A stretch of 64,000 nt of DNA from Papilionanthe hookeriana x Papilionanthe teres (GCA_022702705.1 CM040421.1:76192121-76256120); one strand, 5' to 3'. Shown: positions 21,861 to 33,068, counted from the first letter of the stretch. The notes: a model not told the origin generated them from the letters alone. Numbers and translations are program-made.

Positions 21861-23589
21861 ATTTGAGCGGCAAATGGATTTTTCTTGATTTATTTTTGAA
21901 CCTATACTTCAAAAAATCATAAATTTTCATAGAAAACTTGAACAAAATAAAATAAAAATACACTCTTACTCAATGAAACGAGGAGAATAATGTGGAAGTG
22001 ATTTCATATTTATTTGATGCATATTTTATTTTTAATTAATTAAATAGTGTTTTCAATCATTCAATTCTCCATGCATGTATACAACTCACCATGGCATGAG
22101 ACTATAGGGCTTTGAAGCCTCCGATCTTGGGAACATTCCACGAATTTTTCAAGATCATAGGCCATCTCTATGAAGAGTTATGTATTTTCCAAGTTTATGT
22201 CACTGTTTGTGATATTTTAATTCCATAAATTAGCATATCACTTAGAAAATTCTAGGAAAATTTGGAGATGTTTCTTAGGATCAGAGGACCCTAGGATAAT
22301 TATGGTTTGAGTTAATTCATTAAAAACAATCCTAATTGGCCTAATTACTCAAAACTGAATTTTAATTAATTAGGGTTGACCACACATGGAAATGACTTGA
22401 AAAAAATTCTCCACTGATGTTTAAGATTAGAGGAACCTCAAATAAAAATTTGAAATCAATTGGAAATGTTTAACCCCACTGAATGGATTAATTAAGTCAC
22501 ATGGATAAAATTAAACTTTAAAAATTCGTAACTCCAAAAATACATTTCAAAAATTCACCAAATTAGTTTTGGGACTTCTCTGATATCAGAGGAGTCTAAA
22601 AAAATTAAAATTAGAATTTTCTAAAAATTTTCATTTTTAAGCTTATTTTTAATATTTTTAATAATTAAAAAATAATAAAAATCACAAAAATATTAAAATT
22701 CATAAAAATGTCACATTTTAACTCCTAATCACTTAGAACAAACCAAATATTTTTCCTAAGTCTCTAGGATAAGATATTGAATTTTAAAAGCCTAAAACAA
22801 TTTTTGAATTAAAAAATGAATTTCCAAACATTTTCACTAAAATAATTCTAATAAATCAAAGAAAAATTATAAAATTATAAAATTTATTTCTTTGGACTCC
22901 TTGAGGTCAGAGAAATTTAAGAAAAATATAAAATCCTTTTTTTAACTTTTATTTTATTTTATAATTAATTAATACTCTAAAACTTAAAATAATTATAATA
23001 AATAAAATATAACTCAAAAAATCACTAAAATTAGTTCAAGTGGTCCTCTAGTCATTAGGACCATCTCATAATTTTCTTAAGGATAGAAACTTTACCTTGG
23101 TCATGTTGTTGAATTTTATTTGGAAACCTTTATTTTCTACTAAAAATAATTGTATAAATAAATTAAACTCAGAAAAATCACATTTTCTCCTCTAATATCT
23201 TAATTGACATGTGAGTGAGGTGACATAAAAATTTCAAATTTATTTGAGCTCAATTTAGTGAGTTATGAAATAAATAAGCTTAAAAGGGCATAAAGGTAAT
23301 TAAAAATTTTAAACCTTAATTAAAACTTTAGGTTTAATCAAAATGGGGGATAAAATATTTGATTTTAATTTTCTCTTGGATGATTGAAACATCGGGAAAG
23401 TAAGGGGTGGGAACCCATTAAACACTTTGAAAATATCAAAAATGAAACTTTAACTAATTAAATAATTTAAATTTTGGAAAGAATATATTTAAATTTAGAT
23501 CATTAAAATAGGGATATTATTAAGATGACATTTATTCTTTAATTTAAAAATCCCTAAATGATTCACTTTAACAATATTTAATTCTTAAT

Positions 23590-24040
23590 TAAAAAATTAA
23601 AATAATAATGTAAATTAATAATTAAAACTAAAATTAAAAAAAATTAAATTAAAATCAAATTAAAATTAAAGTTAAACTAAAACTAACAATTAAAATTAAA
23701 ATTAAAATTAAAATCAAAATTTAAATTAAATTAAATCCAATTAAATTAAAATTAAATTCAATTAAAATTAAATTAAATTAAAATTCAAATTAAATTAAAT
23801 TAAAATTAAAATTAAATTAAATTAAATCAAAAATTAAATTAAATTAAATTAAATTAAATTAAATTAAATTAAATTAAATAAAAATTAAATTAAATTAAAA
23901 TTAGAATGAATTAAAAATTAAAATTAAAATTAAATTAAATTAAATTTAAATTAAAATTAAAATTAAATAAAATTAAATTAAATTAAATTAAATTAAAATC
24001 AAATTGAATTAAATTAGATTAAAAATATTTAACAACAAAC
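23590..24040 (+). repeat. (ATTAA)n-type low-complexity array in LTR2
   Basis: About 450 bp of ATTAA/AATTAAA pentamer-like repeats with sparse interruptions. The equivalent in LTR3 is 37385-37795. Confidence 0.9.
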
Positions 24041-26173
24041 CAAAATGAAATCATTAAGAGTTAAATCTAAAATAATTTGAACACTATTCCAAACTTAAAA
24101 TTATTAATTAAAACCTCATAATTAAATTAAAACACTTTAAACCATTAACTCAAACTTTCAATTAATTTAATTAAAATTCTCAATAAACCAACTTGCCCTT
24201 AAAGGCTTTAATTATTATAACTCTTAAATAGAGTATTAAGTGAGATGTCACTTCATTTATCAGGTAATCAAATACCTAAGTTCACTGAGCAAGAAACAAA
24301 GTTTAACTAAACTCCTGGATGATTAATTCACACAGTAGCGACTAAATTTACTTGGACTCAAAACAATCCTGGAAATATTGAAAAGATGTTTAGGACTCGT
24401 CCTAAGCACTTCCTCAATATGACGGGATGTTTTAGAAGAACAACCGAATTTAATTGTTCTTTGATGAAGAAAATCATCCTTAAACCAAACCAAGAACCTA
24501 GACGTCATAGGAGATGACTAGTTATAGGATTAGGAATTTGGTAGACAACCAAAACCCTTCCTTTAGCTTTACCGAGGTATCTGTTAAAATATTTAAATGC
24601 CTTAACATGTGTTTTAAGTGTAGCTTGGGATGAAGGGAAGACCCTCCAGGTACGCTTTTATTTAATTGCAATTTACTTTATGCAATTTTCTTACATGCAC
24701 TGTGTTTTACCTTTCTTGCATGTTAAACAAGACTGTTGCATGAAAACCAAAACCTTTAGGATAGTCCCTAAGCTGAAACCAAAACTAAATTAAAAATCAT
24801 TGCAAGATAAAATTCACTGCCACAACATTTCAAAATATAAAACAACTCAAAATTTAATCACAAACAGAACAACAAAACCACAATCACAACTAAATTAAAA
24901 TGTCTCATTGAATGATCGGGAATACCTCGGATGATGTAACCCACGTGTTGCTAACGGGATTTCCCACGGTCTAAATGAAAGTGTGGAACTCATTCAGTTG
25001 AGTAGCAAATTCATCTAGACTAAGTGAATTCGATGAAAATAATGGTGCGGAACCGTGTGATCTTAATCGGTTCTGTTTAATAAACTTTAAGATTTGTTTA
25101 ATTAAAATATTAAAAAACACTTGGATTTTAAGATTTCTAAACTAAAACACTTCTCTCATCTCCTGATTGTCACTTTCTAAAACTGAACCTCTGCAACAAC
25201 AAGGAGCTTGGAGCATAGTGGGCAGCACGACCATTGTCATCAGCAAAACTCGAATCTACTTCAGCAAAACTTTCTTAGTTTTAAATAACCAAGCCATAGG
25301 ACTTCGAGGTAGTTTGCCTAGTGCAATATAAATCCTCAACTCTTCGTTAGGCATTTGCATGATCATGTCATGTAAATTAAGCCCTAACCGGTCCTAAGAC
25401 TCCTAGGTAGTCGTTCGGTACGACATAAACCCTCATATCTTCCAGGTTATTTGTATGATCATGTCATACGAATGTAAGTCCTAATTAATTAAAATTGGCA
25501 GGATTACAATATTAAACAAATTCCCAAATTGAAGCCAAACAATAGGATAGTTTGGGAAGTTGCCAAGATTCTTCTTGGATCCTCAGCTTCTCCTACTTCT
25601 CTTCCCTTGAATTCCCAAAATAAATTGTCCTAAATTTGATCCATTCCCTATTGAAATTCCAAAATTCAATCCTTTGAAAACCTTAAACTTTGAAATTCTT
25701 GAGAGCAAAACCACTAATCATTATCGAGAGTTCTCTTAAATGATTCCCGTCATTTAAGATGAAATTAACTATAGGGGCTTGCCCTTATAGGGAACTTTAG
25801 GAACCCAGGTAATATAAACCTAAAAATTTTAATATAAACCCAAATTGATGGGGCTTACCCTGTTTAATTTCTTTATATTAAACAAGGGAACTTGTCGGCT
25901 TATAAAATTGATTCGCAGACCAAACGGATGTCACAAATCTTTTAGTTTATTTAACCGAGCCCCATCATCAAGCAGTGTGTCTATTCCCCGGGATAGATAT
26001 ACGGTTTGTGGTGCGGTGCTCGTTTAGATAAACTATTTGGGATGTGAGATCGGTTTGATTTCATATCTTAAAATTTTCAAACTTAAAATTACTTTCAAAA
26101 TCAAATGCTACTTTCTAAATTATATATATGTATATTTAAATTACATTCAACCTAAAAATATGCCGACAATTTC

Positions 26174-26192
26174 TGGCGACTCCGCTGGGGAC
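26174..26192 (+). promoter_or_regulatory. Primer-binding site of element A (tRNA-Arg type)
   Basis: TGGCGACTCCGCTGGGGAC, 5 nt after the 5' LTR end. This is the type reported for Tat/Ogre-lineage elements priming from tRNA-Arg. Confidence 0.8.
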
Positions 26193-26349
26193 AAGTTCCT
26201 CTCTCCATTTTGATTAGATGGTTTTGCTTTCATAAATCGATAGTGAGTCAATATCCCTAGTGGACCAAAAATATCATTCTTCCGTTGGCATACTACGTTG
26301 ATTTCTATCTTGAACGGGTATAGTCAACTTCTCTCGGATTTAGGAGCCA

Positions 26350-26371
26350 CTGTTTAGACACCCCTAAACAG
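26350..26371 (+). promoter_or_regulatory. 5' leader hairpin, element A
   Basis: CTGTTTAG / CTAAACAG perfect 8-bp stem with a 6-nt loop. The counterpart at 4315-4336 keeps the stem with one bulge. Candidate packaging or dimerisation signal by position. Confidence 0.5.
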
Positions 26372-26517
26372 AGAGGTTCCAGATTCCTCTCACCTCCCCA
26401 TAGAGGCGAAGTAGACCTCCAATAGTTGTGTTAGAATTAGAATGATCTGTTGATGTGATTTTAATGTGAATTCAACCTCCTCTAAATCTCGCACCAGGTC
26501 CGACACTTCACTTCTCT

Positions 26518-26541
26518 TTTTGTTTGACTTTTTGCAAACAG
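26518..26541 (+). promoter_or_regulatory. Putative splice acceptor before gag
   Basis: A T-rich tract (from about 26514) followed by gcaaacag, AG at 26540-26541, 256 nt before the gag ATG. With the donor at 21540 it would remove about 5.0 kb of AT-rich LTR and the primer site from the mRNA. Confidence 0.4.
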
Positions 26542-26797
26542 GCCAAACTGAAACTTCCCTCTAACAACCTTTCTATAAACCATAAATAAAATAAAATTTT
26601 TGTCAAAATTTCAAACAAAAAAAAAAACTTCTCAAGACACAACAAGTATATAATAATAATAATAATAAAGAAACACAAAAAAATTTGCATGCTTAAAGGA
26701 TGCCCAGTACAAAGCAAGTTAACTTGAGTACTTTCGTTGAAACTGCAAAGCGAGGGACGTCACTGACTTTCAGAAATTCTTCAAATGATAGGAGACA

Positions 26798-29280
26798 ATG
26801 TCTTCACCCAAGCTGGTCTTTTCTTTCGCCTATGGAGTGGAGTTTGCCGTCAATAGGGAGGAACTGTCTGACCTGGCAGTCATCAAATTTGGACAAGGAT
26901 TCGACAGTGTTGAAACTAAGTTCGGGAATTTGTCTGTTGAAATGATAAAACCCGAAATGAGAAAGTCCGTTGAGCCTATTGTAGAGTTCAACTTAAAAAT
27001 TGTTGAAGAGCCCCCTATGCCAAAGAAGGAGTGGATTTAAAAAGACTCTTCTATTGTTGTGAAGTATGCCGCTAGAAGTGCTGGGACTTCTCTGAGGACT
27101 GGTTCAGCTAGTACTATTAGAGCCACCATCACCACACCAACTGTTTTGTTAGACAAAGGAAAAGAGATTGTACATAAGGAAGAGTCAGTCGACGCTTACA
27201 CCCTACCTTTTTCCGGACTCAAAATTGGGTCCAATTCAAAGACCGCGCAACTAATGAAAGCACAAGAAAGGAAGCACAACCGAAAAAGTCTAAAAGTCGA
27301 CCAGCCACGACAGTCCTGTCTGCCGCAATGCCGCCAGCCGAGTCAGCAGCCATCTCAGCAGAAACCACACGAACCGACACGTAGCCTGAAGGAGCTTTTG
27401 AGTAAGGAATATCCCTTTAAGGATAGAGCAGTGGTCAAAATGTTCTGCAACTTGAGTAAGATGGTTAGTTTTCAACTGCCAGAGCTGAAAAAGCCAGAAG
27501 AGATCGGCGAGAAAGATCACCCGATGTACTGCCCTTACCACCGGATGATTGGACACAAGATAGAAGACTGCTTCACTTTCAAGGATTGGCTCGAAAAGAA
27601 TTTTGAAAGTGGGAACATAGCAATCCCGAAGGAATATTTAAAAGAACCTGAAAAAGGTTCAGTGAATATGATTTCGGATGTTTCGCTTGGGTTCTATACA
27701 ATGACACCAGTGCTCAAGGGGATAAGTGATGTTCCTCAAAAGTCCCCGGTTGACATAAAAATTCTCAAAGGAAGTTCGATTGAGTCATCCATAGAGAAGC
27801 TCGGGATTGACATTGCAAAACTATTTGAAAACCAGAAAGAAGATGTCAAAAATGGAAATTACAGCCTACTAGATTACAAGGAAGGTGGTTTCGCAGAAAT
27901 CAACGTCATCGAGACGGAGGACACACCATCCTCGTGCGATGCTCCTTTACCCACTAAGGAGAACACCGCGGATGAGTTTCAAATGGCCATTCAACAGCGG
28001 GATGAGCAGATAGATCAAATGAAGAAACAACTAGAGGAAATAGTGGTCATCATGGCTACAATTCAAGGGCAGTCGCAGTCGTTACCAATAGCAACTTTGG
28101 AAGCAAACCAACTAGAAATTGTTCATGTTACAGATGAAAGAAAAGAGTCCACCTCCAACAAACAACCGAAGAAGGATCTAGTTCAGGGTCCGATGCTGGA
28201 GAGTGACATTAAACAGATAGTAGAACAACAGGTGAGAGAAGCCCTGGTCCAATATGAAATGGAGGAATCAGTTTTAAAGGGTAGACCTTACCCAGAAGAG
28301 TTTGATACCGTTCAGTTCCCCAGAGGTTTCGTATCACCGTTGTTCAAAACTTTTGATGGAACTGGAAATCCCCGACAGCATATTGCACACTTCCGAGCAA
28401 GTTGTTGCAACGCGGAGGGTAGCGAAGCACTTTTGTTCCGCCAATTTGTGAATAGCCTCACTTGGAGCTGCCTTTGATTGGTATGCGAGTTACCAAATGG
28501 TTCACTAAGGATATTTACGAAATGGAAAATCTTTTTGTCGAAACGGTTTGCTTGGAGCTCGGCACCACATCACAGTCGGTGATCTTGTGGTAGAGAAACA
28601 TAAACCAGATGAAACCTTGGTGGAATACATTCTGCATTGGAGAAATCTCAGCATGAGATGCAAGCCACAGTTGCAAGAGCAGCACACAGTTGAAATTCTT
28701 CTAAAGAGCATTCACGGTCCAGTTGGTCTCTTGCTCAAGGGATTCACCATCAAAACATTCGAGAAGTTACTTAATAAAGCCGGAAGACTTCAAGAAGAAG
28801 CTAAACAACTTGGTTTTCTTGGAAAAGCCAACGAGCTAGAGCCAACGAAGATATTCGAGAAGGAATTTGAGACAATTGCTGTGATTAACAGGGGAAAGCA
28901 ACAATTGCAAGTACAGGTCGAACAACACCAGCGGACCTTCCAACGTCCCAGGCAAAAAGCTCAACAATCCTTTCAGCAAAGACTCTACCAAACAAATGAA
29001 AGACAAGTTCCAACAATGATTGCTCAAACAAACAAGTGTACTCTTTTAAAGACGAAGCAACAAGAAAGATGTTCCGCAATCTAATCAAGAACCCTGAATT
29101 CCGGTTACCTGAGCCAAAAAGACCGATGAAATCAATAAGAAAGGACATCCAAGATACTGCCCGTACCACAGGTTCGTTGGACACACCATAGAAGAGTGTT
29201 GCAATTTTAAAGACTGGCTTGAAGAGAATTTCAAGAATGGGAACGTAACAATCCCGGAAGAATATTTGAAAGGAACCTGA
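26798..29280 (+). pseudogene. gag: gag of element A, broken, with duplicated zinc-knuckle-like domain
   Basis: ATG 26798 opens MSSPKLVFSFAYGVEFAVN. The frame is stopped by TAA at 27038 but continues in the same frame to 28477. In order: Q/P-rich linker (about 27240-27400); first zinc domain (LPELKKPEE..., CPYHRMIGHKIEDC, FKDWLEKNF; 27396-27660); a charged coiled-coil-like stretch (QQRDEQIDQMKKQLEEIVV); and the gag core (GRPYPEEF, then FKTFDGTGNPRQHIAHF, RQFVNSL) to 28477. One-base insertions before two 'ggagct' sequences (about 28461 and 28553) and another indel break the core. It resumes at 28548-29084 (HHITVGDLVVEK..., LLKGFTIKTFEKLLNKAG). A second zinc domain follows (29036-29280). Gag is the only protein of this element; as sequenced it cannot make a full product. 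Confidence 0.82.
27396..27660 (+). other. Zinc-knuckle-like domain, copy 1 (element A gag)
   Basis: Encodes EYPFKDRAVVKMFCNL, LPELKKPEE, CPYHRMIGHKIEDC and FKDWLEKNFESGN, ending KEYLKEPEKGSVNMIS. Cys/His spacing C-x2-H-x4-H-x4-C suggests metal binding. Confidence 0.75.
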
Positions 29281-29305
29281 AAAATGTTCTATCAATATGA
29301 TTTCG
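29036..29305 (+). other. Zinc-knuckle-like domain, copy 2 (element A gag)
   Basis: Same order as copy 1: an FKDEA...KMF start, a LPEPK element, the CPYHR...GHTIEEC motif (about 29157-29201), FKDWLEENFKNGN, EEYL and finally a NMIS-like end. Frames differ along it because of small indels. Homologous to 8700-8980 in the outer element. Confidence 0.7.
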
Positions 29306-29800
29306 GTCGATTTGTTTATTCTAACCTATTCCTACGCAACTGCTAATGAATGAAATGCCTCTTGGCTACTATTGTATTACTTTTGTTGCTAAAAGAAGAT
29401 ATTAGTATGATCAGTATTGGTATGTACCATCTCTCTTACTGCAATGAATGAAAGACAAGAAGTACATTTTTGTCCAGAATTGTTTAATATTTGGAAAGCT
29501 CAAATTTGGATATTTTGCTAAGACTACGACTTCAGAAAGAATGAAATTTATGTCCTAATGACTGGGTCCTTAACTTTAAGGAATTCGGACTGGGTCCTAA
29601 GTAGATTTTGGAATGAAGCATTGTGGTTGAAATACGAGTAATTTATCCGGGATATCAAGGGTCTTTTAATTTTCTTCCATGTGACTGGGTTCAAACTTTT
29701 GGATGAGTTATAATATCCCAGGATTCATGTTAAGAAACATTTCAGATTTATTAATTAGGGGAGTTTCGACATTCAAAATCTTTAACAGAAATATGTCTTA

Positions 29801-29911
29801 CCAGATACAGTAATTCTCAGAAAACAAAAGGAGCGAAAAAAAAGAAAGAAAAAAAAGAGAAGTATTCCTGAGGAGAAGCTTGAGGTGAGCACAAAATCAA
29901 AAATTGGTGTC
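29801..29911 (+). promoter_or_regulatory. A/G-rich module, copy 1 (element A)
   Basis: ccagatacagtaattctcag, purine tract, gaggagaagcttgagg, then atcaaaaattggtgtc. See 9531 and 18701. Confidence 0.6.
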
Positions 29912-29946
29912 ACAATCTAGACATTCAAAATCTTTAACATGTGCTC

Positions 29947-30067
29947 CTCTAGATACAGTAATCCTCAATAAAAAAAAAGAGAAAAGTTCAAAAAAGAAAA
30001 GAAAAGGAAATAAAAAGGCTCCCTGAGAAGAAGCTTGAGGCAAGCATATAATCAAAAATTGGTGTCT
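29947..30067 (+). promoter_or_regulatory. A/G-rich module, copy 2 (element A)
   Basis: ctctagatacagtaatcctc, purine tract, aagcttgaggcaagc, then taatcaaaaattggtgtc. CCTCAA before the tract can pair with TTGAGG after it, looping out the purine tract. Confidence 0.6.
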
Positions 30068-30213
30068 TAATCCTCCCCCGATTAATGAAACTTGAAAGAT
30101 TACCTTAAGAAGTTTCCTCTGATATTATGTTTTGAAAAGAGTCAAGTGATTTTATGTCTTTTGGTCGGTCATTAATTAACTCAGAAATATCTTTGACCAA
30201 TGAAAAATATTTT

Positions 30214-30715
30214 TATCATATGAGCATAAATTTTGAATCTACTTAGGCCCAGAAAGAAAGAATTGAAGTAAAAGGGCCCAGTTATTAAAAATTAATAGAA
30301 ATTCGAACCTGAAGTCATGTCTTCAGTGCCCGACAAATACTTATCCAATGTCAGATCAAAGAGCCTCAGTTGTACCTAGCAGATACAACTCAAACATCAA
30401 TTCGAAGGGCGTCAGGGCAACTTCGCAAAGACAGCCTAAACAATCCTCCTAAATCAACGGTAAAGAGTGACGACTGTTACAGACAAAGCTACGAAGTTCC
30501 CGTCCCTTCAGCTGTGGTGTCTGTAGAAATAACACATCTTTGTAGGTACTTGAAATGATATAATTTCAATAGTACCTCGAAGAATAGGTCATTTTCAACA
30601 AACGTCTTCGGTTAGTGGACGATACCTCAAGAAGTCTGAGCATCGTGATGTTTCAAAGACAGCCTCGTTCTACGAAGCACAAATGCCGCACTTGCTTATG
30701 ACTGGGTCCAAACCT
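30214..30715 (+). other. Conserved non-coding 3' module of element A
   Basis: Homologous to 39922-40380 of the outer element, including a hairpin TGAAG-TCATGT-CTTCA (30311-30326), a GC-balanced stretch with 'gatacctcaagaagt', and 'cgaagcac...atgccgcacttg'. No frame is shared by the two copies (62 codons at 30370 only here). Better conserved than the tandem repeats that follow. Confidence 0.6.
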
Positions 30716-31396
30716 TAACTAAACAAATAAATAAAAATAAAAAATAAAAATTTATGAAACATAAATGAATAAAATAAAACTTCAAAAAAAAACCAACAAT
30801 AAATCCTTTAACGAATGACAACAAATAAATAAATAATGAAAAATGAAAACTTATCTTTAAAAAAAAATCGAATGAGAACGAAACAAAATTCAAGTCAAAA
30901 CGAAACTTCAAATCAAAATGAAATCCAAATTTAAATTGAATCTAAATCAAAACGAACTCGAATCATCGAAAAAAAAGAAGAATCTCAATATTAAAAATAA
31001 ACCTCAAATCTGAATCTCCAATCTGTACTTTCAAATCTAATCTCAATTTGAATCTCAAATCGAATCCCAATCGAATTCAAATTCGAACTTCCAAATCTAA
31101 AATCCAATCCCTTCAATTCTCTCCCTTGTCTGAGATAGGAGCAGTTGATTCCATTGACACGGAGCCACGAGGTTTTCGATTTGGTTCTGATGGCGAGGAA
31201 TCGTATCCAATCCAAACCAGTAACTTTTCGATCAACTCTTTTGAATGGGATATGTGACATCCTCATATTCCCTCATAATATGTTTCTTTCCACAAAAATC
31301 TTTTACAACTTTCATGAAATTCTCAAAATACCAAAATTCTACAATTTGCAAATCAACACTACAAATCTTTACAAATCAATCGCGAAATCAAAATCA
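30716..31396 (+). other. A-rich spacer in the 3' region of element A
   Basis: Simple-sequence-like AAATAAA and 'aatctcaaat' runs, no gene. It leads into the 83-bp array. Confidence 0.6.
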
Positions 31397-32440
31397 AATT
31401 TTAGAGGTTAAGGATTTTACATCCGATACCGCATTGCTTTAGGATCTTTCCCTATCGCAATGGTTCAAATCGAAATCAAATTTTAGAGGTTGAGGATTTT
31501 ACATCCGATACCGCATTGCTTTAGGATCTTTCCCTATCGCAATGGTTCAAATCAAAAATCAAATTTTAGAGGTTGAGGATCCCAACATCCGATACCGCAT
31601 TGCTTTAGGTTCTTTCCCTATCACAATGGTTCAAATCAAAATCAAATTTTAGAGGTTAAGGATTTTACATCCGATACCGCATTGCTTTAGGATCTTTCCC
31701 TATCGCAATGGTTCAAATCGAAATCAAATTTTAGAGGTTGAGGATTTTACATCCGATACCGCATTGCTTTAGGTTATTTCCCTATCGCAATGGTTCAAAT
31801 CAAAAATCAAATTTTAGAGGTTGACGATTTTACATCCGATACCGCATTGCTTAAGGATCTTTCCCTATCGCAATGGTTCAAATCAAAAATCAAATTTTAG
31901 AGGTTGAGGATCCCAACATCCGATACCGCATTGCTTTAGGTTCTTTCCTTATCGCAATGGTTCAAATAAAAATCAAATTTTAGAGGTTGAGGATTTTACA
32001 TCCGATACCGCATTGCTTTAGGTTCTTTTCCTATCGCAATGGTTCAAATCAAAAATCAAAGTTTAGAGGTTGAGTATTTTATTTTAGAGGTTGAGGATTT
32101 TACATCCGATACCGCATTGCTTTAGGTTCTTTCCCTATCGCAATGGTTCAAATCAAATATCAAATTTTAGAGGTTGAGGATTTTACATCTGATACTGCAT
32201 TGCTTTAGGTTCTTTCACAATGTTTCAAATCAAATATCAAATTTTAGAGGTTGAGGATTTTACATCCGATACCGCATTGCTTTAGGTTCTTTCCCTATCG
32301 TAATGGTTCAAATTCAAAATTTCAAATTTCAGAGGTTGAAGATCCCAGCATTTGATACCGCATTGCTTTGCAATGGTTCCTGTTAAATTTTAGAGGTTGA
32401 GGATCACAGCATCCGACACCTCATTGCTTTAAGATCCTCT
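31397..32440 (+). repeat. About 83-bp tandem array in the 3' UTR of element A
   Basis: About 12-13 units anchored by 'ttagaggttgagga' at 31401, 31483, 31566, 31649, 31731, 31814, 31897, 31980, 32063, 32084 (short), 32167, 32244, 32329 and 32390. Spacing is 82-83 bp in the centre, decaying at the 3' end (77, 85, 61). Each unit carries 'tccgataccgcattgcttta' and 'ctatcgcaatggttcaaatc'. Confidence 0.95.
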
Positions 32441-32895
32441 CCTATCACAATGGTTCAAGTCAAAGTTCTCATCGTAGAACATCAATTCTCGAGGCTGGAG
32501 CTAAACTTCCAATTCTTATTTCAATTCGGAGGCTGGAGCCGAGCTTCCATCTCTCATTCAAATTCGATCAATTCATCTAACCAAATTGAAACTTTTCTCG
32601 CGAACTTTCACAGAATGGAATTATTTGAAACCTCAAATTCAGGTTCAAAATCAACATTTTCAACTTAAATGAAATCACACATAAACTAAACCAAAATTTC
32701 AAACATCAAATTCAAACTAAAATTCCAAACTTCAAATTCAAAACAAATTTTCAAACTTCAAATTTCAAACTCCAAATCTTCAACTCAAATCTTGAAACTT
32801 TCAATCTTGAGCTCTAAATCAAATCCGATTTTGTCCCCCTTTGTAATGTGGAATTTTAAATTCTTTTGCTTCATTTTGAAGGATTTAACATTTAA

Positions 32896-32956
32896 TCCCC
32901 AGCGAAGAGCTCGGTATTCTTCCATAGTGAAAATCCACCAGATACTCCCCAGCGGA
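32896..32956 (+). promoter_or_regulatory. Two primer-site-complementary motifs
   Basis: TCCCCAGCGA (32896-32905) and TCCCCAGCGGA (32946-32956). The second is an exact 11-nt complement of TCCGCTGGGGA inside the primer site at 26174-26192. The outer element has TCCCCAGTGAG (48135) and TCCCCAGTGGA (48176) at the same place. Confidence 0.5.
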
Positions 32957-33049
32957 AACTTTCTTCGCTCCCTCCGTTTAGTCTGAGAGAGTTGTTTTTG
33001 ACGTATGTGTTGGTTCAGTTGATCTCATCAGTCAACGCCAATACGTGCA

Positions 33050-33068
33050 GTGTGCTCCTTCAGCACAC
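33050..33068 (+). promoter_or_regulatory. Hairpin upstream of the polypurine tract, element A
   Basis: GTGTGCT-CCTTC-AGCACAC, perfect 7-bp stem. The outer element has GTATGCT-CGGTA-AGCACAC (48284-48302): loop changed, stem kept except one pair. Confidence 0.5.

Larger units (their letters stand above)
21191..26168 (+). repeat. LTR2 (5' LTR of element A), part right of element X
   Basis: Matches 34990-39916. In order: TATA-like site (21396), splice-donor-like site (21540), GC-rich block with a G-box (21851), about 4 kb of AT-rich intron-like sequence including an (ATTAA)n array, and the LTR end ...gccgaca. No supported gene. Confidence 0.9.
26193..26797 (+). other. 5' untranslated leader of element A
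   Basis: Non-coding, homologous to 4149-4765. It holds the perfect hairpin at 26350-26371, a strong acceptor-like site at 26541, and an (ata)n run at about 26650-26670. The frame starting at 26700 overlaps gag in another phase and is not supported. Confidence 0.65.
29281..30213 (+). other. Post-gag non-coding region of element A
   Basis: No supported frame. Homologous to 8991-9958. Carries two A/G-rich modules. No protease or pol sequence. Confidence 0.75.

Noticed and set aside
23590..24040. Centromere- or matrix-attachment-like function for the (ATTAA)n array
   Set aside because: It is simply part of the LTR (same in LTR3); nothing in the sequence supports a chromosomal role.
26700..26945. 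81-codon frame overlapping the element A gag start
   Set aside because: Out of frame with the recognisable gag; the MSSPKLVFSF start at 26798 is supported by homology to 4766.
31397..32440. CRISPR-like array of regularly spaced repeats
   Set aside because: Units are contiguous near-identical 83-bp repeats with no unique spacers, inside a plant retrotransposon 3' UTR.
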